From positions 1,758,875 to 1,822,874 of the forward strand of contig NZ_CP017639.1 in assembly GCF_001767255.1 (NCBI RefSeq): a stretch of DNA of 64,000 nucleotides, in the 5' to 3' direction. This document shows positions 1 to 9,909 of the stretch, one piece after another. The notes beneath the pieces were generated by a model. That model did no database searches. It had not been told where the DNA came from and was given only the letters and a program-made list of their open reading frames with translations. The stretch's first letter is position 1. Every line of letters begins with the position of its first letter. The position numbers and the translations under genes were made by a program. This DNA comes from Corynebacterium sp. NML98-0116 (GTDB taxonomy: Bacteria > Actinomycetota > Actinomycetes > Mycobacteriales > Mycobacteriaceae).

Positions 1-24
1 ACAACGATACGAAAGGACCCCGCC

Positions 25-432
25 GTGACCTACTACCCCGCCCCTGGCCACCAGCACGTTCAACTGCTCGTTCCCTCCCCGAAGCGCTCCGGACGCGCAG
101 CGGAAACGCGCCGCCGCCAAGCACGGTACTCACCCAGCGACCCTCGCCGCACCGGATCCAACGTCGCCCCGCTCGTGCGCACAGCGCTCGCAGCAAGCTT
201 CGGAGCCACAAACCTCCGTGCACTGCGCGCCGACCGCTTCTCGACGGCCGCCCGCACCAATGTCCGCGCCTACCGGCGCTTCCAGCAGCAACACGCGGGC
301 CCGCCGCGCATCGTGACCTGCCACGCCCGCGACGGCGGCGAGTTCTTCGGCACCGTCGCCACAGGCCAAAAACGGTTCGGGTTCGTGGCAAAAATGGACA
401 ACGGCCGGCTGGTGTCCTTCAAAGTTTTGTAA
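25..432 (+). CDS. Rv3235-family hypothetical protein
   Basis: This 135-residue basic protein resembles the actinobacterial Rv3235 family, which is found near secA1 in mycobacteria. The N-terminal 60 residues are Arg/Pro-rich and probably disordered. The C-terminal half has the family layout: an arginine-rich helix, then two beta strands (PRIVTCHARDGGEFFG and the final GRLVSFKVL). The start ATG is preceded by GAAAGGA about 10 bases upstream. It converges on secA, with stop codons 34 bases apart. No biochemical function is known to me, and the family call rests on layout and synteny rather than on a strong motif. Confidence 0.6.
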   Translation: MTYYPAPGHQHVQLLVPSPKRSGRAAETRRRQARYSPSDPRRTGSNVAPLVRTALAASFGATNLRALRADRFSTAARTNVRAYRRFQQQHAGPPRIVTCHARDGGEFFGTVATGQKRFGFVAKMDNGRLVSFKVL

Positions 433-466
433 GTGACACCACCCGGCCAGGGCCTACCTGTCGAAC

Positions 467-3007
467 TTAGGCCTGCGCAGTCTCCTCCTGCGCGGACTCG
501 AACTGCTTACGCATCATGAAGAGCTGGCGCACCGTCTCTTCCTGGATCGCCTCGTTCATAGCGTTGAACATGTCGCCGCCCTCCTTCTGGTACTCGACCA
601 GCGGGTCGCGCTGCGCCATCGCACGCAGGCCGATGCCCTCCTTGAGGTAATCCATCTCGTAGAGGTGCTCGCGCCACTTCGTATCGATGATCGGCAGGAT
701 CACCATACGCTCCACGTTGCGCATCTGCTCCTCGCCGCCGATCTCAGCAACGTTCGCCTCGAGCTGATCGTACTGCGCCTGGGCGTCGTCGATGAGTGCC
801 TCGCGAAGCTGCTCAGCGGTGAGCTCGCCCGGCTTGCCGTACTCGTCGCCGTCGATAAGCTCCTGGGCCGTCTTCGACGGGCCGTACAGGGACTCGAGTG
901 CGTGCCAGAGTTCCTGCAGGTCCCAGTCCTCGACGTAGCCCTCCACCGTCGCGCCATCCACGTACGCGCCGACAGTCGAACTGATCATGCGGCGGACCTG
1001 ATCCTTGATGTCCTTCGACGCCAAGATCTCCTGGCGCTCACCGTAGACCACCTTGCGCTGCTCGTTGAGCACCTCGTCGTACTTCAGGACGTTCTTACGC
1101 ATCTCGAAGTTCTGGTTCTCAACCTGCGACTGCGCGCCCTTAATCGCATTCGACACCATCTTCGCCTCAATCGGAACATCGTCCGGAACGTTGAGGCGGT
1201 TCATCATGTTTTCCATCGACTGGCCAACGAAGCGAACCATGAGCTCGTCGCGCATCGACAGGTAGAAACGGGTCTCACCCGGGTCACCCTGACGGCCAGA
1301 ACGGCCACGCAGCTGGTTATCAATACGACGAGACTCGTGGCGCTCCGTACCGATCACGTACAGGCCACCAGCCTCACGTACTTCGTCGCCGAGCTGCTTC
1401 GAGCGCTCCTTCGCCTTCGGCAGCTGCTCGTTCCACGCCTCCTGGTAGCGCTCCTCATCCTCGAACGGGTCGAGGCCCTGCTCCTGCAGCTTCGCATCCA
1501 ACAGAATTTCCGGGTTGCCACCCAGCACGATATCCGTACCGCGACCAGCCATGTTCGTAGAGACCGTCACCTTCGCCGGCAGACCAGCCTCCGCGATAAT
1601 GCGGCCTTCTTCCTCGTGGTGCTTCGCGTTGAGCACATTGTGCTTAATGCCCTTGCGCGTCAGCAGCTGCGAGAGGTACTCCGAGCGCTCCACCGAGGTG
1701 GTACCGACCAGCACCGGCTGGCCCTTCTCGACGTGCTCCGCAATATCCTCCGCAACAGCGGCGAACTTCGCTTCCTGCGTCTTGTAGATCAGGTCGTCGC
1801 GGTCCACGCGCTGGTTCGGGCGGTTCGGTGGAATCTGTACAACGTCCATCTTGTAGATCTGGTGCAGCTCCGCCGCCTCAGTCTCAGCGGTACCGGTCAT
1901 GCCAGCCAGCTTGTCGTAGAGACGGAAGTAGTTCTGCAGCGTCACCGTCGCCAGCGTCTGGTTCTCGTTCTTGATCTCGACGTTTTCCTTCGCCTCGATC
2001 GCCTGGTGCATACCCTCGTTGTAGCGACGGCCCGCCAGCACGCGACCCGTGAAGCTATCGACGATCATGACCTCACCCTGGCGGATGATGTAGTCCTTAT
2101 CGCGCTCGAAGAGTTCCTTCGCCTTAATAGCGTTATTCAGGTAGCTCACCAGCTGCGAGTGCTCAGGCGCGTACAGGTTGTCAATGCCCAGCTGGTCCTC
2201 GACGAACTCCACGCCTTCCTCGGAGATACCAATGGTGCGCTTGCGGTGGTCCACTTCGTAGTGGATGCCCTCGCGCATACGCGGTGCGAGCTGCGCGAAC
2301 ACGGTGTAGAACTGGCTGGAGCCATCAACCGGGCCGGAAATAATCAGCGGGGTACGGGCTTCGTCGATAAGAATCGAGTCAACCTCGTCCACGATGGCGA
2401 AGTTGTGGCCGCGCTGCACCATGTCGTTGACCGAACGGGTCATGTTGTCACGCAGGTAGTCGAAGCCGAGTTCGTTGTTGGTGCCGTACGTAATCGCCGC
2501 GTCGTACGCCTTCTTGCGCTCCTGCGGGCGCATGTCGGACAGGATCACACCAACGTCGAGCCCCAGGAAGTGGTGGACACGACCCATCATCTCGGCGTCA
2601 CGCTTTGCCAAGTAGTCGTTGACGGTAACAATGTGCACGCCCTTGCCGCTCAAACCATTGAGGTAGGCAGGCAGCACCGAGGTCAGGGTCTTACCTTCAC
2701 CAGTTTTCATCTCGGCGACGGAACCGAAGTGCAGCGCGGCACCGCCCATGATCTGCACCTTGTAGTGCTTCTGCCCCAGCACGCGCCAGGATGCCTCGCG
2801 GGCTGTCGCGAACGCATCGAGCAAAATGTCGTCGAGCGAAGCGCCGTCGGCAATCTTTTGCTTAAACTCTTCCGTTTTGGCCTTCAACTCGTCATCTGTG
2901 AGTGCCGCGTACTCCTCATCGAGATCCATGACTTGATCAGCGATCTTCGAGAGGCGTTTTACCATACGCCCTTCACCCGCACGCAGCAGTTTCGACAGTC
3001 CAAACAC
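467..3007 (-). CDS. secA: Preprotein translocase ATPase SecA (SecA1)
   Basis: SecA is the cytoplasmic ATPase that drives unfolded preproteins through SecYEG. The product shows Walker A (MKTGEGKT), the [15 protein letters not shown] motor block, the preprotein-binding region, helicase motif [13 protein letters not shown] and a C-terminal scaffold domain. The C-terminal zinc-binding tail of proteobacterial SecA is absent, as is usual for corynebacterial SecA1. I place the start at the GTG at 3007, which gives 846 residues beginning VFGLSKLL. This matches the family N-terminus better than the TTG six codons upstream, and it has AAGGA about 10 bases before it. It lies downstream of hpf. Confidence 0.96.
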   Translation of the reverse strand: MFGLSKLLRAGEGRMVKRLSKIADQVMDLDEEYAALTDDELKAKTEEFKQKIADGASLDDILLDAFATAREASWRVLGQKHYKVQIMGGAALHFGSVAEMKTGEGKTLTSVLPAYLNGLSGKGVHIVTVNDYLAKRDAEMMGRVHHFLGLDVGVILSDMRPQERKKAYDAAITYGTNNELGFDYLRDNMTRSVNDMVQRGHNFAIVDEVDSILIDEARTPLIISGPVDGSSQFYTVFAQLAPRMREGIHYEVDHRKRTIGISEEGVEFVEDQLGIDNLYAPEHSQLVSYLNNAIKAKELFERDKDYIIRQGEVMIVDSFTGRVLAGRRYNEGMHQAIEAKENVEIKNENQTLATVTLQNYFRLYDKLAGMTGTAETEAAELHQIYKMDVVQIPPNRPNQRVDRDDLIYKTQEAKFAAVAEDIAEHVEKGQPVLVGTTSVERSEYLSQLLTRKGIKHNVLNAKHHEEEGRIIAEAGLPAKVTVSTNMAGRGTDIVLGGNPEILLDAKLQEQGLDPFEDEERYQEAWNEQLPKAKERSKQLGDEVREAGGLYVIGTERHESRRIDNQLRGRSGRQGDPGETRFYLSMRDELMVRFVGQSMENMMNRLNVPDDVPIEAKMVSNAIKGAQSQVENQNFEMRKNVLKYDEVLNEQRKVVYGERQEILASKDIKDQVRRMISSTVGAYVDGATVEGYVEDWDLQELWHALESLYGPSKTAQELIDGDEYGKPGELTAEQLREALIDDAQAQYDQLEANVAEIGGEEQMRNVERMVILPIIDTKWREHLYEMDYLKEGIGLRAMAQRDPLVEYQKEGGDMFNAMNEAIQEETVRQLFMMRKQFESAQEETAQA

Positions 3008-3218
3008 GTTTCTAGAATCCTTCAAAAGTTAGAAAAACAAAGCGATCACGCCAGCTCTACGCGCTGCTTTTATGTACCAATCGGCCATTGTACGCACGCG
3101 TCAACGAAAACAGGCAATCACAACTGGTGGAATCAATAAGAAAAGAATGTGAAAACGCCGCCCGCCCGTACAAGCTTTTTGCTTACACAAGCAGGCGACG
3201 AATCATATAGTGGCGACG

Positions 3219-3911
3219 CTACTTCTCGTCGTTTGCCTTGACTTCATCTTCTGGAGCCAGGGTGATCAGACCGTAGTCGTATGCGTGGCGGCGGTAGACC
3301 ACTGCTGGACGCTTCGACTCTTCATCGATGAAGAGGTAGAAGTCGTGGCCAACCAGCTCCATCTCGGAGAGCGCCTCATCGACGCTGATCGGGGTATCCG
3401 GGTGCAGCTTGCGACGCACAACCTGGCCGAGCGGCGCATCCTCAAAGGTGCCCGCGTACGGGTCAGTGTCATACTGGCCCTCCGCCTGCTTTGCGCGAGC
3501 ATCCTCTGCCTCGTGCGCAAGCTCAGCTGCGATTTCGCCGGTGGACTTCGGTGCACGGTGGCCGGAACGAGCAATCTCGCGGCGGACCTTCACCTTACGC
3601 AAGGAACGCTCCAGCTTACCCAGCGCGGATTCAAGCGCTGCGTAGAAGCTGTCTTCCTTGGCTTCCGCACGTGCCAGGTGGCCCTTGCCGGTCGCAGTAA
3701 TCTGCACGCGCTGTGCCTGTGCCTCACGACGAGGGTTCGGCTCGTGCTGCAGCTCAACATGGAAGAACGTCAACGTTGGATCAAGCTTCTCAATCTTGGC
3801 GAGCTTGGCGTTGACGCGCTCTTGGAAATGCTCTGGGACCTCGACGTTACGGCCAGTAATCGTAACCTGGGCTGCTGGTGCGAATCCGTCGGTGTGCTCT
3901 GCAGAAGTCAT
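3219..3911 (-). CDS. hpf: Long-form ribosome hibernation promoting factor
   Basis: This 230-residue protein is a long HPF, which binds the decoding centre of the 30S subunit and dimerises 70S ribosomes into inactive 100S particles. The N-terminal RaiA/YfiA domain begins at VTITGRNVEVPEHF, and a charged linker leads to the C-terminal dimerisation domain (VDEALSEMELVGHDFYLF to the end). The ATG at 3911 is chosen over an upstream in-frame start at 3974 because it is preceded by GGAGGAAG at good spacing. The gene sits between the comF-like gene and secA, as in mycobacteria (Rv3241c). Confidence 0.93.
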   Translation of the reverse strand: MTSAEHTDGFAPAAQVTITGRNVEVPEHFQERVNAKLAKIEKLDPTLTFFHVELQHEPNPRREAQAQRVQITATGKGHLARAEAKEDSFYAALESALGKLERSLRKVKVRREIARSGHRAPKSTGEIAAELAHEAEDARAKQAEGQYDTDPYAGTFEDAPLGQVVRRKLHPDTPISVDEALSEMELVGHDFYLFIDEESKRPAVVYRRHAYDYGLITLAPEDEVKANDEK

Positions 3912-3951
3912 CTGCTTCCTCCCTAGCGTTGTTGGAACTGGGTCTATCACC

Positions 3952-3957
3952 ACTATA
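3952..3957 (-). promoter_or_regulatory. Probable -10 element of hpf
   Basis: On the minus strand the hexamer TATAGT lies about 41 bases upstream of the hpf ATG, leaving a short leader that carries the strong ribosome binding site. No convincing -35 is visible, which is common in Corynebacterium. Confidence 0.45.
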
Positions 3958-4040
3958 CAACTGGTAATAACCAATGGCTACGTATCTGTGTAAAACTCCC
4001 TGCCAGTTTGCTACCAGCGAACACCATGCGTGCTGCGCGG

Positions 4041-4685
4041 CTAGGCGGCGCACACGGCAATGCAGCTGACCACGTCAAACCCGTGCGCGAGCAGCACTTC
4101 CACGCTGGTCTGAAGCGTGGCGCCGGTGGTCACGACATCGTCAACAACAATGACGGGGCCAGCGCCCGTGCCCGTGTGCAGCGCCTCCCACCCGCGGCGC
4201 ATCCGCACCGCGCCGGCCAAGTTGGACCGGCGGTGCGCCGCGTCCAACTCCGACTGGTCAGTCGTTGATTCCGCGAGCTCCAACACGTCCACCACCTTGC
4301 GCCCCGAACGCTTACAGATCACGCTCACCGGGTCCCCGCCGCGCTCCCTTGCCGAGACCGCGCGCGTCGGCGCAGGGACCAGCAGCGCGTCCGGGTGAAT
4401 CTCACCGCGAACCTCAAGAAAGGTCAGCGCCGCGTCCAGCACCGCCCCGACATGCTTGCGCACAGCCAAATTCCTACGCTCCTTCATCGCGAGCACTACC
4501 CCACGGTGCGCGCCGCCGTACGGCCCGAGCGCGAACACCGGCACGTGCGGCAAGTGCTGCGGCGACACCCGGCGCGGCAGTGCCGACAGTTCAGTGCGGC
4601 AGGCTGGGCACAACACGGAGCCTGGGGTCCCGCACCCAGCGCAGTGGCGCGGTAGGAAGAGTTCACCAACCTCTGCGAGCGCCAC
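4041..4685 (-). CDS. ComF-family phosphoribosyltransferase-like protein
   Basis: This 214-residue protein has an N-terminal zinc ribbon (Cys15, Cys18, Cys26, Cys29) and a C-terminal type I phosphoribosyltransferase fold with the PRPP-binding loop VIVVDDVVTTGATL. It is the Rv3242c orthologue by position and belongs to the ComF/GntX family, some members of which take part in DNA uptake in other bacteria; its role in corynebacteria is unknown. Its start is 5 bases after the lpqB stop, so the two are co-transcribed. Confidence 0.85.
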   Translation of the reverse strand: MALAEVGELFLPRHCAGCGTPGSVLCPACRTELSALPRRVSPQHLPHVPVFALGPYGGAHRGVVLAMKERRNLAVRKHVGAVLDAALTFLEVRGEIHPDALLVPAPTRAVSARERGGDPVSVICKRSGRKVVDVLELAESTTDQSELDAAHRRSNLAGAVRMRRGWEALHTGTGAGPVIVVDDVVTTGATLQTSVEVLLAHGFDVVSCIAVCAA

Positions 4686-4690
4686 GCCGC

Positions 4691-6406
4691 CTACCTCGCG
4701 ATGATCGGCAGTGAGCGCACACCCTGGAGGCCAGGCACCTCGCGCCAGATCGGGGTGTCAGCACCACTGACGGGCATTTGCAAAATGGCGTTTGCGTCGG
4801 TCGCGTACAGCATGTTTGGCGACGCCGCCACGGCCACCACCGGCGCGGAGATGTTCCCGAGCGACAGCGCGGTGGTCGAAGATCCGTCCTGCTCCACACG
4901 CATCACGGGCGACGCCGGGTTCGAGGTGCCAACGATGAGCGAGCCGTCGGGGTGCCAGTCCGCGGAGACCACACTGCCACCGAGCTCGTAGCTGTACTCG
5001 AGAACGTTGACGATGGTGCCGGCGCCTGCGGCGCGCTGCTCGATGATGCCGGTGTACAGGCGGCCGTCAATCACCATGACGACGCGCGAGCCCGATCGGG
5101 AAAGACGCAGCACGGAAATGTTGCCGTCGACATCTTCGGGAAGATCAACGTGCACTTCCTCGGTGGTGACCTCCCCTGTCGCCGAGGATTGCGTGGAGCG
5201 CAGGATGTGCTTGCCGTCCGAAACGGTCCACACCGCCTTGCTGTTTGGCTCGAACGATGGGCGCGAGAAGGTCTCCGCCTTCACCACGTCCACGCTACCG
5301 CCGGTGAGCTGCCCGAGGCGCAGCTCGGCGCCTTCGGGGCCGTCGCCGACGTTGAACACCGCGGCCCACTGCCCCTCACCGGAAATGTCGGCGGTGACCA
5401 CGCTGTGCGTGTTGCCCAGCACATCGGCAACAGGCTGCGGGCCGCCGCCGGTGATTTGGGAGACGTGGCCGTCGGCAAGCGAGTACAGGGTGCTCTCCCC
5501 GACTTGCTCGACGACGGGGCTGACGTCGATGAAGTCGTCGGTGGTCAGTTCGCGGGCGCCGGTGATGAGCGGCTCGCCGTCGGCGAGGAGCGAAAACGGG
5601 CCGGTCACGCCTGCGGAGGCGAGCGTCCACACCACCTGTGCGGCGAAACGGCTGCGCGCGGCCTCGTCCATATTGCCGAGGCCCGCAAAGTGGTAGACAC
5701 CGCCCTCGAAACCGGTGTAGCGCGCCGTCGATGGCAGCGTCCCCATGATCGCGGGGCGCAAGCGGCTAGCCGGCCCTTCGAGCAGCAGCGAGATCAGCGT
5801 ACTGGGTAGGAAATCGCGCGGCGCGTAGACCCAGCGCCGGTCGGTGACCAGCTCCTTGCCGGTCGGATCAAAGAAGTACAGGTTGTAAGGCTGGTATTGG
5901 TTGCGCAGCTCGGTGCGCTCCATGACCACGCCGGGCGGCAACGAGGAAATGCGCCACTGGCCGTCGACCTGCTCGAGCTCCAGCGTGGCCTCGTAGGTAC
6001 CGCGCTCCGGAGTGAACACGCCACCACTGCCGAGCGCGCCGACCACGTTGCCATGCACCGCAAAACTGCGCTTGCTCCCCGAGCTGCCGGACACCGTATT
6101 CAACCCGATCCGGTCGACGATGAGCGTCTGCTCGTTGGCGCTCCACGTGGGCTTCGCGGCCTCAGTGAGGAAGGCGCGCGCCGCTTCGTAGTCGCCGGTT
6201 GGGATCGCGGAGGCCGCGTAGAAGTCACGCAGCAAAAGGTCCGGCTCGCGGTCCTTGATCGGGCCGATAATCTCCGACTCCGGCGCTTCCTCCTGGTAGG
6301 GCCGGAGCACATGCGGGTCAGTATTCGACGGCAGCGTCGCGCACCCGCCCAAGAGCAGCGTCGTGCTCATCGCTATAGCAAGGTACCTACGCTTCATGCA
6401 CTTCAT
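4691..6406 (-). CDS. lpqB: Lipoprotein LpqB, partner of the MtrAB system
   Basis: LpqB is a membrane-anchored lipoprotein that modulates the MtrB sensor kinase and links it to cell wall homeostasis in actinobacteria. The 571-residue product begins with a lipoprotein signal peptide, basic MKCMKRRY then a hydrophobic stretch and the lipobox LGGC with Cys22. An N-terminal domain and a GerMN-like domain follow, then a C-terminal beta-propeller rich in repeated G-x-W/S strands. The ATG at 6406 is chosen because GGAAAGG lies 7 bases before it. The start overlaps the end of mtrB by 20 bases, so translation is probably coupled. Confidence 0.95.
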   Translation of the reverse strand: MKCMKRRYLAIAMSTTLLLGGCATLPSNTDPHVLRPYQEEAPESEIIGPIKDREPDLLLRDFYAASAIPTGDYEAARAFLTEAAKPTWSANEQTLIVDRIGLNTVSGSSGSKRSFAVHGNVVGALGSGGVFTPERGTYEATLELEQVDGQWRISSLPPGVVMERTELRNQYQPYNLYFFDPTGKELVTDRRWVYAPRDFLPSTLISLLLEGPASRLRPAIMGTLPSTARYTGFEGGVYHFAGLGNMDEAARSRFAAQVVWTLASAGVTGPFSLLADGEPLITGARELTTDDFIDVSPVVEQVGESTLYSLADGHVSQITGGGPQPVADVLGNTHSVVTADISGEGQWAAVFNVGDGPEGAELRLGQLTGGSVDVVKAETFSRPSFEPNSKAVWTVSDGKHILRSTQSSATGEVTTEEVHVDLPEDVDGNISVLRLSRSGSRVVMVIDGRLYTGIIEQRAAGAGTIVNVLEYSYELGGSVVSADWHPDGSLIVGTSNPASPVMRVEQDGSSTTALSLGNISAPVVAVAASPNMLYATDANAILQMPVSGADTPIWREVPGLQGVRSLPIIAR

Positions 6407-8021
6407 CTGGCTGCCTTTCCTCGTCCTGCGTTTCGACGTCCACTTCGACGCTGTCCGCGTCCGCCCCGGGTTCCAGCTCGAGGGGCAGAGGGGACGTCGA
6501 AAAGCCTGCCTCCGGATCCAGCGGCAGGACCAGACGGAACAGCGCACCGACGCCCTCTTCCCCGACGGCTTCCAGCGTGCCGTGATGCAGCTGCGCGTCC
6601 TCGCGGGCAATGGCCAGGCCAAGACCGGTGCCACCAGAGTGGCGCTTGCGGGACTTGTCGGCGCGCCAGAAACGGTTGAACACCAGTTCCTCCTGCCCAG
6701 GCTTGAGCCCGATGCCGTGGTCCCTGACCGTCACCGCGACGGCACTCTCGTTGGCGCGCAGTGTCACGGTAACCGGCCTGCCCTCCGAGTGGTCAATCGC
6801 GTTCGCAATGAGGTTACGCACGATGCGCTCGATCCGGCGGGACTCGCCCAGCATCATCACTGGTTCCTCCGGCATATCGAAGGAAACTTCCACGCCGAGC
6901 TCGTCCGCGAGGTGCTGCGTCTGCTGCCACGCCGACATGATCGGCGACTTCATATCCATCTGGGTGACGGACAAGTCGGCGACACCGGCGTCGTGGCGGG
7001 AAATCTCCAACAGGTCATTGAGCAGGGCCTCGAAGCGGTCCAGCTCGCGAGTCATCAGCTGGGAAGCGCGGCGGGTACCAGGCTCCAGGGAGTCCTCGTC
7101 GGCGGCGATCATATCCGCCGCCATCCGCACCGTGGTCAGCGGCGTACGCAGCTCGTGGGACACGTCGGACGTGAACTGACGCTGCAGGTCGCCGTAGCGC
7201 TCAAGGTGATCAATCTGCTGCGACAGCTTGTCCGCCATGTTGTTGAAGGACAGCGCCAGCACCGCCATCTCGTCCTCGCCGTCGACAGGCATGCGCTCAC
7301 GCAAGTGGCCTTCAGCAAACCGGCGCGCAGTACGCGACGCCGAGCGCACCGGTGCAACAATCTGTTGCGACGCCAGCCACGCAATGCCCACCAGCAGGAC
7401 GCTGACGATCACCGTGGCCGTCGCTAAGATGCCCCGCATCAGCGCAAGCGTCGAGGCCTCATTGTCCATGTTCATCACAAGGTAGAGCTGCAGGTGCGGC
7501 ACATCCGAAGTCGTCGGGGTGCCAATAATCAGGGCATTGTACGACGAGTGGTCGCCGCGCTGCACCGAGGAAAACTGGTAGGCGATATTGCCCTCAGCGA
7601 CGTATTCCTCCAGCTTGTCAGGGATCTGGTACGACTCCGGCGAGGACGTAACAACCCCGTTCGGGTTCTTTACCACCAGCACAGGCTCATACACAGCAGA
7701 CGCCTCCGAGTTTTGCTGCGCACGCTGCGTCAGCCCGGCGCGCGCCGAATTCAAGCGGCTCTGCAGTGAGGTCGCGGACCCCGAGTTATTAATCTGCTCC
7801 TCGACGGTCACACGCGCACGGTCTATCTCCGCGCTCGCCGCCTCAATCTTGGATGCAGCGATACGTTGGCTCACTACCGACGCCAGCGCAAACCCCAGCA
7901 CCATCATCACCACGGCGGAGACGATCAGCACTGTGCCGACGAAGCGCACCTGCAGCGAAGTGCGCCACGCCTCTACGATCCGGTCCCTGCTACGTTTCAG
8001 TACGGCGAACAGGAGCGCCAC
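6387..8021 (-). CDS. mtrB: Sensor histidine kinase MtrB
   Basis: MtrB is the sensor kinase of the MtrAB two-component system, which controls peptidoglycan hydrolases, cell division and osmoprotection genes. The 544-residue protein has a first membrane segment at about residues 26-50, an extracellular sensor region, a second membrane segment at about 198-218, a HAMP linker, then the H-box SDVSHELRTPLTT with phospho-acceptor His289. The N-box RNLIANAIDHS and the G-boxes DHGIGL and GGTGLGLAIA complete the ATPase domain. It follows mtrA by 9 bases and overlaps lpqB. Confidence 0.97.
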   Translation of the reverse strand: MALLFAVLKRSRDRIVEAWRTSLQVRFVGTVLIVSAVVMMVLGFALASVVSQRIAASKIEAASAEIDRARVTVEEQINNSGSATSLQSRLNSARAGLTQRAQQNSEASAVYEPVLVVKNPNGVVTSSPESYQIPDKLEEYVAEGNIAYQFSSVQRGDHSSYNALIIGTPTTSDVPHLQLYLVMNMDNEASTLALMRGILATATVIVSVLLVGIAWLASQQIVAPVRSASRTARRFAEGHLRERMPVDGEDEMAVLALSFNNMADKLSQQIDHLERYGDLQRQFTSDVSHELRTPLTTVRMAADMIAADEDSLEPGTRRASQLMTRELDRFEALLNDLLEISRHDAGVADLSVTQMDMKSPIMSAWQQTQHLADELGVEVSFDMPEEPVMMLGESRRIERIVRNLIANAIDHSEGRPVTVTLRANESAVAVTVRDHGIGLKPGQEELVFNRFWRADKSRKRHSGGTGLGLAIAREDAQLHHGTLEAVGEEGVGALFRLVLPLDPEAGFSTSPLPLELEPGADADSVEVDVETQDEERQPDEVHEA

Positions 8022-8030
8022 CTCCCACTC

Positions 8031-8708
8031 TTACTTCACGGACTTGTAGCCCACACCACGCACGGTCTGGATGATCTCCGGGTGTTCCGGGTCGTGCTCA
8101 ATCTTGGAGCGCAGGCGCTGCACATGCACGTTGACCAGGAGGGTATCGGAGTTGTTGCGGTAGCCCCACACCGATTCCAGTAGCTCGTCGCGGGAGTGCA
8201 CCTGGTTCGGCTTCTTCGCCATCTCCAACAGGAGATCGAACTCGAGCGGGGTCAGCGCGATCTCTTCCCCGTTGCGGGTCACCATGTGCTGGGGGACGTC
8301 GATTACTAAATCGGCGATCTCGATGACGTCACCCGGCTCCTCATCCGTCCGGCGCAGACGCGCCCGAATGCGGGCGACGAGCTCCTTCGGTTTGAAGGGC
8401 TTCGTGATGTAGTCGTCCGCGCCGGACTCGAGGCCGAGCACCACGTCGACGGTGTCCGTCTTCGCGGTGAGCATGACGATCGGTACGGAGGATTCGCGGC
8501 GAATCGCCTTGCAAATGTCGATGCCGTTCATTCCCGGAAGCATAAGATCCAGCAGGATCAGGTCGGGCTCGTACTCATGGAAGGCCTGGACGGCTTCGGC
8601 GCCATCGGTGACGGGGCGGGAGTCAAAGCCTTCGGCCTCCAGCACGATGGTGAGCATCTCGTTGATAGCTGGGTCGTCGTCAACGACCAGGATTTTCGAC
8701 ATGGACAT
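8031..8708 (-). CDS. mtrA: Response regulator MtrA
   Basis: MtrA is the OmpR/PhoB-type regulator phosphorylated by MtrB. The 225-residue protein has an N-terminal receiver domain with acidic residues Asp10-Asp12, phospho-acceptor Asp54 (LILLDLMLPG) and the conserved Lys in VMLTAKT, followed by a winged-helix DNA-binding domain ending VRGVGYKSVK. The ATG at 8708 has GAGGAG 6 bases upstream. It lies 12 bases after tmk in the same operon. Confidence 0.98.
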   Translation of the reverse strand: MSMSKILVVDDDPAINEMLTIVLEAEGFDSRPVTDGAEAVQAFHEYEPDLILLDLMLPGMNGIDICKAIRRESSVPIVMLTAKTDTVDVVLGLESGADDYITKPFKPKELVARIRARLRRTDEEPGDVIEIADLVIDVPQHMVTRNGEEIALTPLEFDLLLEMAKKPNQVHSRDELLESVWGYRNNSDTLLVNVHVQRLRSKIEHDPEHPEIIQTVRGVGYKSVK

Positions 8709-8720
8709 TGGCAGCTCCTC

Positions 8721-9326
8721 TTAACGCGCGTTTTGTATTGCTTGGATAATAGCCGTGGCATCCGACGTGGAAATCCACCGACTCGCCCAGTCAGTCTCCG
8801 CGAGGCGGTTGTACTGGGCAAACGTCGCGTCCTGCAGCCCGCCGTCGCGCTCGTAGTGGTCGCGGGTGCGCGTCGCGTCCTGAGCTTCTCTGCGCTGCGC
8901 GCGCTCCCGCGCAACGCTCGGGGAGGTAGCGACGAGCACCTGCAGGTCGGGCTTCGGCAGCCCAAGCTTTCCGAACTCGAGCTCAGCAACCCACTCCGCC
9001 GCGGCATCATCCCCGGTGCGCGCCGCCGTGTAGGCGGCGTTGGAGGCAACGTAGCGGTCAAGCAACAAGATCCGATCTTGTGTGTCCTGGTACTGCTCAA
9101 GCTGCGCCTTGGCACCAAAACGGTCGAGCGCGAACATCGTCGCCATCCCGTAAGCGGAATCCACCAGGTCACCCATCTTGCCGTACAAGGCGTCCTGCGC
9201 CAGCTGCGCGTGCAGCGAGTCCTCGTAGCGTGGGAAGGACAGCGTGTCCGCGCCGTATTCCTCCACAATGCGCTTCACGATGGTGTTCTTCCCCGCCCCA
9301 TCAATGCCTTCGATGGCGATGATCAT
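8721..9326 (-). CDS. tmk: Thymidylate kinase
   Basis: Tmk phosphorylates dTMP to dTDP in the cytoplasm. The 201-residue protein starts with the P-loop GIDGAGKNT and has the DRYVASNAAY motif after the LID approach, typical of the family and of normal length. A ribosome binding site (GGGAGG) lies a few bases before the ATG. It is the second gene of the operon, between the DUF4259 gene and mtrA, an order conserved in corynebacteria and mycobacteria. Confidence 0.95.
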   Translation of the reverse strand: MIIAIEGIDGAGKNTIVKRIVEEYGADTLSFPRYEDSLHAQLAQDALYGKMGDLVDSAYGMATMFALDRFGAKAQLEQYQDTQDRILLLDRYVASNAAYTAARTGDDAAAEWVAELEFGKLGLPKPDLQVLVATSPSVARERAQRREAQDATRTRDHYERDGGLQDATFAQYNRLAETDWASRWISTSDATAIIQAIQNAR

Positions 9327-9350
9327 GCCACAGACCTCCCAACGGCCCTC

Positions 9351-9710
9351 TTACGCGAGCGCTTCCAAGAACTGTTCGACGTCCTCGTCCTCTTCATCGC
9401 CAACAGCCTCAAGAAGCTCGGCTGCGCTCTCGATGAGCTGCTCGTCGAGCTCACCGCTGTTGCCGCGGATGAAGGGGAAACGCTCCGCGATCTCACCGGC
9501 GGAAAACGGCGCGCCGGCCCAGATCGCGGTGATGGTCGCCGCAGCGAGCCCGTTGGTGCGTTCTTCATCTGAGGCGCTGTCCTGGTCAGCGGCTAGCAAG
9601 ACGGCGTCACGGACAGCTTCCAGAATGTCTTCTTCGTCCAAATCCGCGATTTCGTCGAGAAAATCAATGTTGTCGTCGTTGGAGAAAATCTTCTGGTCCC
9701 AGCTGCTCAT
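9351..9710 (-). CDS. DUF4259-family protein
   Basis: This 119-residue, very acidic protein matches the DUF4259 pattern: an N-terminal Trp followed by F-x-N-D-D and a D-F-L-D-x-I helix, then alternating helices. The function of the family is unknown to me. It is the first gene of the tmk-mtrA-mtrB-lpqB operon, 24 bases before tmk, in the place where sahH is found in related genomes. The gene has a good ribosome binding site (GAAAGGAAACACTG). Confidence 0.7.
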   Translation of the reverse strand: MSSWDQKIFSNDDNIDFLDEIADLDEEDILEAVRDAVLLAADQDSASDEERTNGLAAATITAIWAGAPFSAGEIAERFPFIRGNSGELDEQLIESAAELLEAVGDEEDEDVEQFLEALA

Positions 9711-9909
9711 CAGTGTTTCCTTTCAGGTGGGGGCTGTATATACCCTGCAATCTACACGGCACGGCACGCATTGCGAACTTCCCTGCTTCCCACCTGATAA
9801 CCGCGTGGACACACTCTTTTCAATGTCCGACTTCCGTGCTATAAACATTTCAAGCAACGAAATTGTTATCGTTTTGTAATTCTGGAAATTCTGCGGCGAA
9901 GGGCAACGT
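9711..9909. promoter_or_regulatory. AT-rich divergent promoter region
   Basis: This 199-base gap separates two divergent genes and is clearly AT-richer than its flanks, especially 9840-9880. It should carry the promoter of the DUF4259-tmk-mtrAB-lpqB operon and that of the Thr/Pro-rich protein gene. I cannot pick a convincing -35/-10 pair for either. Confidence 0.4.

Noticed and set aside
665-3139. 824-codon open frame on the plus strand, antisense to secA
   Set aside because: It is the mirror of the strongly biased codon use of secA. The translation is Leu/Arg/His/Val-rich without domains, and secA is certain.
6407-6634. N-terminal extension of LpqB of 76 codons
   Set aside because: It lies inside mtrB in another frame and is Arg/Trp-rich; the lipoprotein signal peptide begins at 6406 with a good ribosome binding site.
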